11,566 bases of DNA from an uncultured Oscillospiraceae bacterium (GTDB lineage Bacteria > Bacillota > Clostridia > Oscillospirales > Ruminococcaceae), in assembly GCA_934457235.1 (NCBI GenBank), contig CAKSHT010000066.1:1-11566 (forward strand), in the 5' to 3' direction. The translations under genes and the position numbers were made by a program. The notes under the pieces are model-generated. The model worked only from the letters and a program-made list of their open reading frames with translations. It was not told the DNA's origin and did no database searches. Every line of letters begins with the position of its first letter. The first letter of the stretch is position 1. Below, piece by piece: positions 6,141 to 11,566 of the stretch.

Positions 6141-6163
6141 AAGTGCGGCACCGTGCCGTACCT
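6141..6163. repeat. Palindromic element copy 4
   Basis: Arms AAGTGCGGCA and TGCCGTACCT surround the centre CCG; most diverged of the set (one mismatch, one wobble). It is preceded by GGAGATGTAG (6131-6140), the same 3' end seen in backbone genes although no gene ends here, and followed by CCAGAAAGGAAA, the ribosome binding site of the primase gene. Confidence 0.75.
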
Positions 6164-6178
6164 CCAGAAAGGAAATCT

Positions 6179-7219
6179 ATGCCGCAGTATAAATACTCCC
6201 GTGACGACTACTACCGTCTGACTAACGCTCCATGCCTGGACGTTGCTAAGGCTCTCGGAATGGAGATAAACGAAAGGGAAAGCGACCGCAAAAGCTGGAA
6301 GATAAAAGGCGAACAGGGACTGTGCATTTACCGCGAGGGAAACGGCTGGTACCGCTTTTCGGACGGGCGGCACGGATTTCCTATCGACCTCGTAAAGGAC
6401 AAGCTCTCCTGTTCCACGGAGCAGGCGCTTGATTTCATCGCCCGTTATGTCGTGAACGGAGTTTCCGAGCAGGTGAATATTCCTTGCCGGACTGCCCTGT
6501 CAGAGCCGGAGAAACCGCGTGAATTCTCGCCGCCGACACACGATATTTCACCCAGGCGCGTCATGGCATATCTCATAAAGACAAGAGGGATCGATCCGGA
6601 AATCGTGAAAGCAATGATTCAGCAAAAGATGATTGCCGAGGACTCCGTTCATCATAACTGCCTGTTTTTCGGGCGTGACGAAAACGGAGTGATACGCTCC
6701 TGCGCGCTCCGGGGTTCGACTGACGTGAAATTCCGCGGTGAAGCTCCCGGCGGCGACAAGTCCTGCACATTCGCAATGGCGGGACATAAGGATGTGCTCC
6801 GGCTGTTTGAAAGCCCTATTGACGCAATGTCGCACGCCACTTTTACAAAGCTCCTCGGAAAAGACTGGACAGCCGACCACCGGCTCAGCGTAAACGGAAG
6901 CGGAAATTACGAAAGCATAAAAAGATACCTCGCGAACCACACGGAAATAAAATCCGTGTGGTTTTGCTATGACAGCGACCAAGCCGGACGCGATGGCTCA
7001 GAAGCTTCCAGCAGTAGGATTTTCGAGGATTTCCCGGACAGAGAATTATCGGTGATGTCCTGCTCTCCAGTCAAAAACAAGGACTGGAACGAAGCACTCC
7101 AGCTTTTCCGGGTTTTGGAGAGCCACGGTGTCGCGGTTCGTGAGTTCCTCGCTCCCACGGAATTCCGGAGCATTCCTCCCCCGGACTGCGAACAGGACGA
7201 ATTTGAATGTGAATTGTAA
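6179..7219 (+). CDS. DUF3991/Toprim-domain primase-like protein
   Basis: A 346-residue protein starting at ATG 6179 behind AGAAAGGAAA. An earlier in-frame ATG (6116) reads through palindrome copy 4 and is rejected. Residues about 8-95 (YYRLTNAPCLDVAKALGM, GWYRFSDGRHGFPIDLVKD) look like the N-terminal domain that replaces the CHC2 zinc finger of DnaG; the cysteine/histidine ligands are not all present. Residues about 122-190 (RRVMAYLIKTRGIDPEIVKA, NCLFFGRDENG) fit DUF3991. A Toprim fold follows: Glu211 in LFESPIDAMSH, Asp265 and Asp267 in CYDSDQAGRDG, and Asp302 in KDWNE, the expected metal-binding acidic residues. Proteins of this type are found beside relaxases of Firmicutes conjugative elements and probably prime complementary-strand synthesis after transfer. 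It is transcribed toward the oriT-like region and mobilization genes. Confidence 0.85.
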   Translation: MPQYKYSRDDYYRLTNAPCLDVAKALGMEINERESDRKSWKIKGEQGLCIYREGNGWYRFSDGRHGFPIDLVKDKLSCSTEQALDFIARYVVNGVSEQVNIPCRTALSEPEKPREFSPPTHDISPRRVMAYLIKTRGIDPEIVKAMIQQKMIAEDSVHHNCLFFGRDENGVIRSCALRGSTDVKFRGEAPGGDKSCTFAMAGHKDVLRLFESPIDAMSHATFTKLLGKDWTADHRLSVNGSGNYESIKRYLANHTEIKSVWFCYDSDQAGRDGSEASSSRIFEDFPDRELSVMSCSPVKNKDWNEALQLFRVLESHGVAVREFLAPTEFRSIPPPDCEQDEFECEL

Positions 7220-7225
7220 GCACAA

Positions 7226-7245
7226 GCGCGGCATTGAAACCGCGT
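7226..7245. repeat. Small inverted repeat at the start of the oriT-like gap
   Basis: GCGCGG (7226-7231) pairs with CCGCGT (7240-7245), five Watson-Crick pairs plus one wobble, around an 8-nt loop. It lies 6 nt after the primase stop codon and is the first of a series of hairpins in this intergenic region. Confidence 0.5.
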
Positions 7246-7257
7246 ATCTCTACTTCT

Positions 7258-7279
7258 ACTGCGACATCGTGTCGCACCT
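7258..7279. repeat. Palindromic element copy 5 (left arm truncated)
   Basis: The core TGCGACA / TGTCGCA around the centre TCG is perfect (7260-7276). The right arm continues to the family end CCT, but the left arm lacks the matching AGG. A T-run (7290-7295) follows after a short gap. Confidence 0.8.
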
Positions 7280-7309
7280 GCAAGCATTCTTTTTTCGGAA
7301 ATTTTCACT

Positions 7310-7419
7310 CCGTACTTTGTACGGCAGGAATAGTGCGGTGTACCGCACTACTGAACAGCGCAGCACCAAAGGTGCTGCCGTCGGTGTACCGACATAATCA
7401 AGACACTTGATTTAGTGTC
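7310..7419. other. Candidate origin of transfer: five closely packed hairpins
   Basis: Five inverted repeats fill 110 bp. A: CCGTAC/GTACGG, loop TTT (7310-7324). B: TAGTGCGGT/ACCGCACTA, centre GT (7331-7350, perfect). C: GCAGCACC/GGTGCTGC, loop AAA (7360-7378). D: GTCGGT/ACCGAC, centre GT (7380-7393). E: GACACT/AGTGTC, 6-nt loop (7402-7419). B and D share the core CGGTGTACCG. Lying immediately upstream of a MobC-like ribbon-helix-helix gene and a relaxase gene, in a non-coding gap, this is the classic place and look of an oriT. The nick site cannot be located from sequence alone. An alternative is an operator array for the mobilization operon. Confidence 0.6.
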
Positions 7420-7441
7420 ACCATTTTCAGAAAGGAAAACC

Positions 7442-7903
7442 ATGCCTAGAAAGAATCCGGAACGTTCTGTCGTTCTTCCACAAGAGATGGCTGAGGCTCT
7501 TGACAGCTACTCGGCTAAAAAAAGAATAACCACTTCTCAGGCTATCAGGCAGTTTATCGAAAAGGGACTTTCGATAACAAGCTATGAGCAGAGCCAGACC
7601 GAGATACGAAATTATATCCGCGAAGAAATCGAAACGGTAATGCCGATAGTAATGAAAAGATACATGGAACGGCTCATAGCCATGCAGGCTGTTGCAGCGA
7701 GAACGTCTGCCGCCGCGTTGCAGTGCTGTGTTTCAGTGCTTGCTGAAAATTATATCGACAGCGCAACTCCGGAAGAAATACTTGCCAATGCTCTGCGGCA
7801 GTCCTGCCGAATAACTAAAACCAAGCCCAAGTCAGACGAGGAATATCTGCGGGAAGCCCACGAATGGCTGTCCGCCGAGCTTGATACGCCAAACGACAAA
7901 TAA
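7442..7903 (+). CDS. MobC-like ribbon-helix-helix relaxosome accessory protein
   Basis: A 153-residue protein starting at ATG 7442 with the site AGAAAGGAAAA. An in-frame GTG at 7415 lies inside hairpin E and is not favoured. Residues about 6-45 form a ribbon-helix-helix domain: basic start PRKNPERSVVLP (the DNA-contacting strand), helix QEMAEALDSYSAKK, turn RITTS and helix QAIRQFIEKGLSI. Residues 48-115 are largely helical (YEQSQTEIRNYIREEIETVM, an Ala-rich stretch) and may mediate oligomerisation or relaxase contact. The C-terminus is charged. The gene lies between a hairpin-rich gap and a relaxase gene, which starts 29 nt later, so a role as the oriT-binding accessory protein (mobC-type) is likely. 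Autoregulation by binding the upstream hairpins is plausible. A general CopG-family repressor is the alternative. Confidence 0.8.
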   Translation: MPRKNPERSVVLPQEMAEALDSYSAKKRITTSQAIRQFIEKGLSITSYEQSQTEIRNYIREEIETVMPIVMKRYMERLIAMQAVAARTSAAALQCCVSVLAENYIDSATPEEILANALRQSCRITKTKPKSDEEYLREAHEWLSAELDTPNDK

Positions 7904-7917
7904 CATTGCTCCCGGAA

Positions 7918-7926
7918 AGGCGGTGA
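7918..7926 (+). promoter_or_regulatory. Near-consensus Shine-Dalgarno that decides the relaxase start
   Basis: AGGCGGTGA matches the full anti-16S complement AGGAGGTGA at eight of nine positions. It ends 6 nt before the ATA at 7933, the optimal spacing. No ATG, GTG or TTG in the relaxase frame lies near it. It therefore marks 7933 as the probable initiation site even though the codon is not canonical. Confidence 0.6.
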
Positions 7927-7932
7927 AACCCA

Positions 7933-9171
7933 ATACCCAAAATAATCTACAAACAACAGCACGTTGGAAGCAATGGGCGCAAATTTTCGGCTTCCCGGAA
8001 CGCTCATTATGTCAAGTACATAGGCGAGCGAGAGCACGTTTTCAAATCCTCTCACGAATCAAATCTCGTGAAATACATGGGTGAACGTGAGCACGCCGCC
8101 AGGCAGTCTGACAATGGGCTTTTCGGACATATTAACGGCAGTTTTTCGGACAATTACAGCACTTCTGAAATGCAGAATTATGTCCGGAAAATCTCAACAT
8201 CTCACCGCAACGTATTCCACAGCATTTTTTCGTTTACTCCGGAAGGCGCAGAGGAAGCCGGACTGCGGACATTTGGCGACTGGGAGGAATGGGTGAAATT
8301 CCATATCTGCGATATCTCCAGAAATATGAAAATGAAGCAGGAAAATATCGAGTACCTTGCGGCGGTTCACCTAAAGGAGGGACAGCCGCACGTTCATATC
8401 ATGTGGTGGGACAAGGCGCAGGAGATTCTTATAAACAAGGTCGATCCGCTGATTTGCGACCAGATACGGATAGATGTTATCAAAAGCACCTATCACGACC
8501 AGTTCGTTGAACTCCACAACAAAGAAAACAGCCTTATAAAAGAGCTTCGCCGGCAGGTCGGACACAATGCCGCTGGAGCGCTTTCGGAAACGGAACATGA
8601 CGATTTCACGGAAGTGATTTTTCAGAAGCTCACAGCTATTCGTGAAATGCTCCCGCCGAAAGGACAGGCGGTTTACAAGCTCATGCCGAAGCCGGTCAAG
8701 CAGGAACTGAATTCGCTGACGCATTTTATGATAGACAATATTCCGGAATTCCGCAGTCTGTACGATGAAATACTTGACTGCCGCCGGATCTACAATGAAA
8801 TGCTCCACAGCGATGACAGCAGTTACGGAAAGCTCCAGATGGCGGCGTACATGGGAAAGGTGGTCGATGAAATCGAAGCCGGGGTTGGAAACACGATTCT
8901 TTCGGCAATTCTCAGGGCAATCAAGGAAAAAGCGAAAAATCCGCCCGAACAAAATTCCACCAACACAAACCGCCATTCAGAATGGCAGAGGCAATGCACA
9001 ATTCAGCTGATATCCTCTGTCGGAAAACTGCTCGGACAATTCTCCAGTCACAGCCGCGACAGACTGAATGACGCTTCAAATCAGGTTTTCGGGCGCGGCG
9101 ACCTCAGCAAGGAACAGATTCGCGAAATCCTGCTGAAAAAGCAGGATAAGGAAAATACTGCTGAGATGTGA
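7933..9171 (+). CDS. Relaxase, MobL/MobP3-like (HUH-type); likely non-canonical ATA start
   Basis: The frame gives 412 residues if started at 7933, or 367 from the first standard start, GTG 8068. The 45-codon extension reads as genuine protein (PKIIYKQQHVGSNGRKFSAS, then RNAHYVKYIGEREHVF). It includes the HYVKYI segment, whose tyrosines (26 and 29) are the best candidates for the strand-cleaving residue. After NLVKYMGEREHA and NGLFG, the catalytic metal motif is His146 then His153 and His155 (HLKEGQPHVHI), the three-histidine signature of relaxases, followed by MWWDK as in MobL/MobP3 proteins. The C-terminal two thirds are helical, as usual for this family. It would nick oriT and lead the transferred strand. 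It follows the MobC-like gene by 29 nt. If the ATA is not used, the GTG product lacks the tyrosine region and would probably be inactive in cleavage. Confidence 0.82.
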   Translation: MPKIIYKQQHVGSNGRKFSASRNAHYVKYIGEREHVFKSSHESNLVKYMGEREHAARQSDNGLFGHINGSFSDNYSTSEMQNYVRKISTSHRNVFHSIFSFTPEGAEEAGLRTFGDWEEWVKFHICDISRNMKMKQENIEYLAAVHLKEGQPHVHIMWWDKAQEILINKVDPLICDQIRIDVIKSTYHDQFVELHNKENSLIKELRRQVGHNAAGALSETEHDDFTEVIFQKLTAIREMLPPKGQAVYKLMPKPVKQELNSLTHFMIDNIPEFRSLYDEILDCRRIYNEMLHSDDSSYGKLQMAAYMGKVVDEIEAGVGNTILSAILRAIKEKAKNPPEQNSTNTNRHSEWQRQCTIQLISSVGKLLGQFSSHSRDRLNDASNQVFGRGDLSKEQIREILLKKQDKENTAEM

Positions 9172-9172
9172 C

Positions 9173-9195
9173 AGGTGCGACACGGTGTCGCACTT
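9173..9195. repeat. Palindromic element copy 6, terminator-like
   Basis: Arms AGGTGCGACA and TGTCGCACTT (one G-U pair) surround the centre CGG, 2 nt after the relaxase stop. TGATTTTTTC follows, so the hairpin with its T-run fits an intrinsic terminator for the mobilization operon. Confidence 0.85.
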
Positions 9196-9269
9196 TGATT
9201 TTTTCACCATTCAGCAAAACTCACAAAAAACGAAAAGCAGGTTTGTAAATAGTTTTAGCAATAAACTAA

Positions 9270-9298
9270 TTGACAACTGCTTTCTTTTATGGTAATAT
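9270..9298 (+). promoter_or_regulatory. Housekeeping-type promoter for the lipoprotein gene
   Basis: The -35 box TTGACA (9270-9275) is perfect. After a 17-nt spacer the -10 is TAATAT (9293-9298, four of six) with TGG directly before it (9290-9292), an extended -10. It lies about 40 nt before the start codon, between the terminator-like palindrome copy 6 and the gene. Confidence 0.6.
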
Positions 9299-9338
9299 AT
9301 ACTCAGGAAGATTACATACCCTAACAGGAGGTTCAAAT

Positions 9339-9935
9339 ATGACACGCTTAAATACTAACGCACTCAGAACTATTTCAGCGGCAATGCTCATTTCAGTTCT
9401 CGCCGCAGTGACCGGCTGTTCAGACAGAAAGCCGGATATAGATTACGACCTTATCGGCGGAACTTACGAAGCCGGCGAGAATGAATACAAGGTCCAGATC
9501 TTCAGCGACAGTTCGGATACAACCGCAGAAGCTCCCACAGAATTCGAAACAGAAGCGACGACCAGTTCCACTCCCGAAACGACCAAATCCACCACGACTA
9601 AGCCGGCGGTGACTGTATCCACCAGCAAAGCCGCCACTCCGACGCAGACAGTCCGCACTGACCTGCCAAAAGTAACAGCAGAGCCGCAGTACACCACGGC
9701 TTCCACCACGACCACAAAGCCTAAGCAGATCGAGCCTACGGAAATCGAAACTGACGAAAACGGCTTCCCGGCTAACCCTAAAAACGGAGATAAGTTCACG
9801 GACAGCACCGGGCAGGAATACCAGTTCAACAGCGTATTTGACGCATGGATTCCTGGTAATTCCGGAAACGTGAATATGCAGGAGTTCCCTGATAATTACG
9901 GAGAAATAGGCTCCGGGCAGCAGGTGCTTCACTAA
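9339..9935 (+). CDS. Putative surface lipoprotein with Thr/Ser/Pro-rich stalk
   Basis: The start ATG 9339 has a perfect AGGAGG (9326-9331) at 7-nt spacing; an upstream in-frame ATG (9270) overlaps the promoter. The product is 198 residues. Residues 1-26 are a lipoprotein signal (TISAAMLISVLAAVTG) with Cys27 in the lipobox VTGC, so the mature protein should be lipid-anchored outside the membrane. Residues about 60-140 are extremely Thr/Ser/Pro/Ala-rich, with repeated TTTK and STTT-like runs, an extended and possibly O-glycosylated stalk. Residues about 145-175 form a small conserved-looking unit (NGFPANPKNGDKFTDSTGQE, then FNSVFDAWIP). The role is unknown. Position after the relaxase, and before another secreted protein, suggests a cell-surface function of the element such as contact, exclusion or envelope modification, but this is inference. 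Confidence 0.85.
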   Translation: MTRLNTNALRTISAAMLISVLAAVTGCSDRKPDIDYDLIGGTYEAGENEYKVQIFSDSSDTTAEAPTEFETEATTSSTPETTKSTTTKPAVTVSTSKAATPTQTVRTDLPKVTAEPQYTTASTTTTKPKQIEPTEIETDENGFPANPKNGDKFTDSTGQEYQFNSVFDAWIPGNSGNVNMQEFPDNYGEIGSGQQVLH

Positions 9936-9947
9936 TCTGAATATGCT

Positions 9948-9970
9948 AGGTGCGACATCGTGTCGCACCT
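9948..9970. repeat. Palindromic element copy 7, perfect and terminator-like
   Basis: The best copy: perfect ten-base arms AGGTGCGACA and TGTCGCACCT around the centre TCG. TTCTTTTT follows (9971-9978), then GGAGAAAGGAAA, the ribosome binding site of the next gene. It may terminate the lipoprotein transcript or act in the leader of the next gene. Confidence 0.88.
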
Positions 9971-9993
9971 TTCTTTTTGGAGAAAGGAAACAG

Positions 9994-11566
9994 ATGAAGT
10001 TAAAAAAACATTTAACAAGAATCACCACTGTGATATTAGTCTGCATATTCTGTTCAACCAATGTATTTGCTGATTTGAATCTTGGCAATGCCGATGGAAC
10101 GGGATTTTCAAGCGGAACAGCAAATAACTACTGGGGCGTTCACACCGACAGTGGGACATCACTTAATGATACCGAGGGTTTGAGAGTCACAGTGTATGAT
10201 GCTGAATCTAACAGAAAAGTATTCAATACCATTGATATTTCAGGGAACTGTAATATATCCGCAGTATCAAATATTTACTACTTTGCAGATGGTTCTGAAT
10301 TGATTTCCAAAACTACTTGGCTGAACTATATCGAAAACACATACAATAGCTTAAGCACGAACGATGTTACACGATTCAATAGCGCCGTTCTTTCACGCTC
10401 AACCCACGGTGACGGTTACAGGGTTCAGTATGTTGAAGCCCTTTCAAGTATTGATATCATCTCAATCAACAACAGCTCACACCTTGAAGAAATAAAGGCT
10501 CTGCTGAGCGAAGAAAACTTTCTGAAAAACCTCTGCGACCTTATGTCCGGAATGGAATACAAAGATATCATCAAAGGAAAATACAAGCTCGCTTTTGAGC
10601 CAGTAGCCTACTTTTGCTACAACGGTCAGAACTGGGCGATGAGCGCGACAGAATGCGGTCTGCTGAACAAGTACATGAAGAATTATTTTTCTTCCGCATG
10701 GAACAGCACGAATAATCTCCGTGCGCTTCTCGGACCGCTGACGCACTCGAATCTGCCGCGCTCTGCTTTCCTTGAAAATAAGGACCTTGGAATTTCAGTG
10801 TATTCGCCCTCCACAAGCGACTACTACAACGGAAATTCCAACTACAACAGCGACACCTGCATTATCCGATGTATGGGAATAGGCGTCCTCACCGGAAACA
10901 ACGATGATGACGAGGTCGAGGAAGGCACCGCCGCCGCGGAATACCACACCGACACAGACGTATACACATCTTTCTATGCGGTGAATATCGGTGATACACC
11001 GTTCATCGGCAAATCCTCTTTCAGCATATTTGACAGCGGCGGCGATACTCCAAAAATGTATGAACAGCTCAAAGAGGAAAACAAGGAACTCATCAAAGTG
11101 ACCGGAAGCCAGTCCGGCGTTTCTTACACCTATGCCTATACCTCCGACGAGCTTGAAACAGTACACGCTGACGAGGACGACCGCATAAAGATTTTTGTTG
11201 ACAATCCTGCGAATGTCCCGGACGAGGACGGAATTATGCCGTATGTTTCGCCGTATAAACTGCTCGGTTCATACAAGCACGGCGATGAAATCAACCTCGG
11301 AAGTTCGTTCAAGGGAACAGTCGCATACAAAATCAGATCCACGTCCGGCTCTATCCTTAAATCCGGCACGGTTGAAATAACCTGTCCGACAGGCGGCGAG
11401 GAAACTATGGGCTGGATAAAGTGGCATACTCCGAGCCGCGAGCAGTCCGTTGTAATTACGCTGGAATCCAAGCGCGACACCCTGCTTCTTCTTGACGAGG
11501 ACGGAAACCAGTGCGACAAGCTGACTATAAATGCGGATATCGCAAAGGTCAAGGAAGCCACTCCGC
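9994..11566 (+). CDS. Large secreted conjugative-element protein (3' partial)
   Basis: The frame is open from ATG 9994 to the window end (524 codons), with AGAAAGGAAA before the start. Residues 1-26 are a Sec signal peptide (basic start, core ITTVILVCIFCS, cleavage after VFA). The mature part begins DLNLGNADGTGF, then YWGVHTDSGTSLND and GLRVTVYDAESNRKVF. It later has LMSGMEYKDIIKGKYKLAFE, PVAYFCYNGQNWAMSATECG, LRALLGPLTHSNLPRSAFLE and IRCMGIGVLTG. This block pattern matches, from memory, a family of uncharacterised secreted proteins of 1,000+ residues carried by Clostridia conjugative elements. Beta-rich segments after residue 390 (FVDNPANVPDEDG, FKGTVAYKIRSTSGSI) look like immunoglobulin-type or adhesin-like modules. 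A surface or adhesin role in mating contact is plausible but unproven. The C-terminus, which would show a membrane anchor, is outside the window. Confidence 0.85.
   Translation, partial: MKLKKHLTRITTVILVCIFCSTNVFADLNLGNADGTGFSSGTANNYWGVHTDSGTSLNDTEGLRVTVYDAESNRKVFNTIDISGNCNISAVSNIYYFADGSELISKTTWLNYIENTYNSLSTNDVTRFNSAVLSRSTHGDGYRVQYVEALSSIDIISINNSSHLEEIKALLSEENFLKNLCDLMSGMEYKDIIKGKYKLAFEPVAYFCYNGQNWAMSATECGLLNKYMKNYFSSAWNSTNNLRALLGPLTHSNLPRSAFLENKDLGISVYSPSTSDYYNGNSNYNSDTCIIRCMGIGVLTGNNDDDEVEEGTAAAEYHTDTDVYTSFYAVNIGDTPFIGKSSFSIFDSGGDTPKMYEQLKEENKELIKVTGSQSGVSYTYAYTSDELETVHADEDDRIKIFVDNPANVPDEDGIMPYVSPYKLLGSYKHGDEINLGSSFKGTVAYKIRSTSGSILKSGTVEITCPTGGEETMGWIKWHTPSREQSVVITLESKRDTLLLLDEDGNQCDKLTINADIAKVKEATP

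Noticed and set aside
7881..8084. 67-codon + strand frame overlapping the relaxase N-terminus
   Set aside because: It overlaps the real mobC-like and relaxase frames, has a Gln/Arg-rich product of no recognisable type and no ribosome binding site at its ATG.
1263..9970. CRISPR array interpretation of the repeated palindromes
   Set aside because: The copies are kilobases apart with genes between them, not regularly spaced by short unique spacers, and no cas genes are visible.
9420..10088. 222-codon open frame on the minus strand
   Set aside because: It mirrors the Thr/Ser-rich lipoprotein and runs through palindrome copy 7; the Val/Gly/Arg-rich low-complexity product is a shadow of the + strand repeats.

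Overview
The window looks like part of an integrative conjugative/mobilizable element from a gut or rumen Clostridia, probably Ruminococcus or a close Oscillospiraceae relative. This is inferred from the gene repertoire (helicase/methylase tail, DUF3849, DUF3991/Toprim primase, ribbon-helix-helix MobC-like protein, MobL/MobP3-type relaxase), Gram-positive style ribosome binding sites and moderate GC; no taxonomic marker is present. Every supported gene lies on the + strand.

Layout. 2-250 is the end of what is probably the large helicase/methylase of the element. 253-1068 is an unknown protein whose 3' end forms one arm of a long terminator-like hairpin. 1112-1369 is a start-less coding remnant. 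1415-2152 (unknown) and 2197-3459 (DUF3849-type) follow. At 3478-6106 sits a self-contained module: a housekeeping-type promoter, an ECF sigma factor, an overlapping single-pass membrane anti-sigma-like protein, and a secreted protein with two repeats carrying the cystatin signature QVVAG plus a third domain that is a paralogue of the anti-sigma ectodomain. It is closed by a terminator. 6179-7219 is a DUF3991/Toprim primase. 7220-7441 is a hairpin-rich gap, the best oriT candidate. 7442-7903 is the MobC-like protein and 7933-9171 the relaxase. A lipoprotein (9339-9935) and a large secreted protein running off the window (9994-11566) complete it.

Three system-level points stand out. First, the sigma module has two matching ECF-type promoter candidates (GTGTGACCT, 12-13 nt, GCTGTC), one before the sigma gene and one before the secreted gene. 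This suggests an autoregulated circuit whose output protein carries the same outer domain as its own anti-sigma factor. Second, a 21-23 bp palindrome (arms AGGTGCGACA / TGTCGCACCT around a 3-nt centre) recurs seven times at gene junctions of the backbone and is absent from the sigma module. The module is also bracketed by a 9-bp direct repeat CGGAGATGT, consistent with insertion between the DUF3849 gene and the primase gene. Third, the relaxase frame continues 45 codons upstream of its first usable GTG, to an ATA codon with a near-perfect Shine-Dalgarno. That extension holds the likely catalytic tyrosine region.

Family names come from pattern recognition of the translated sequence; no search was run.
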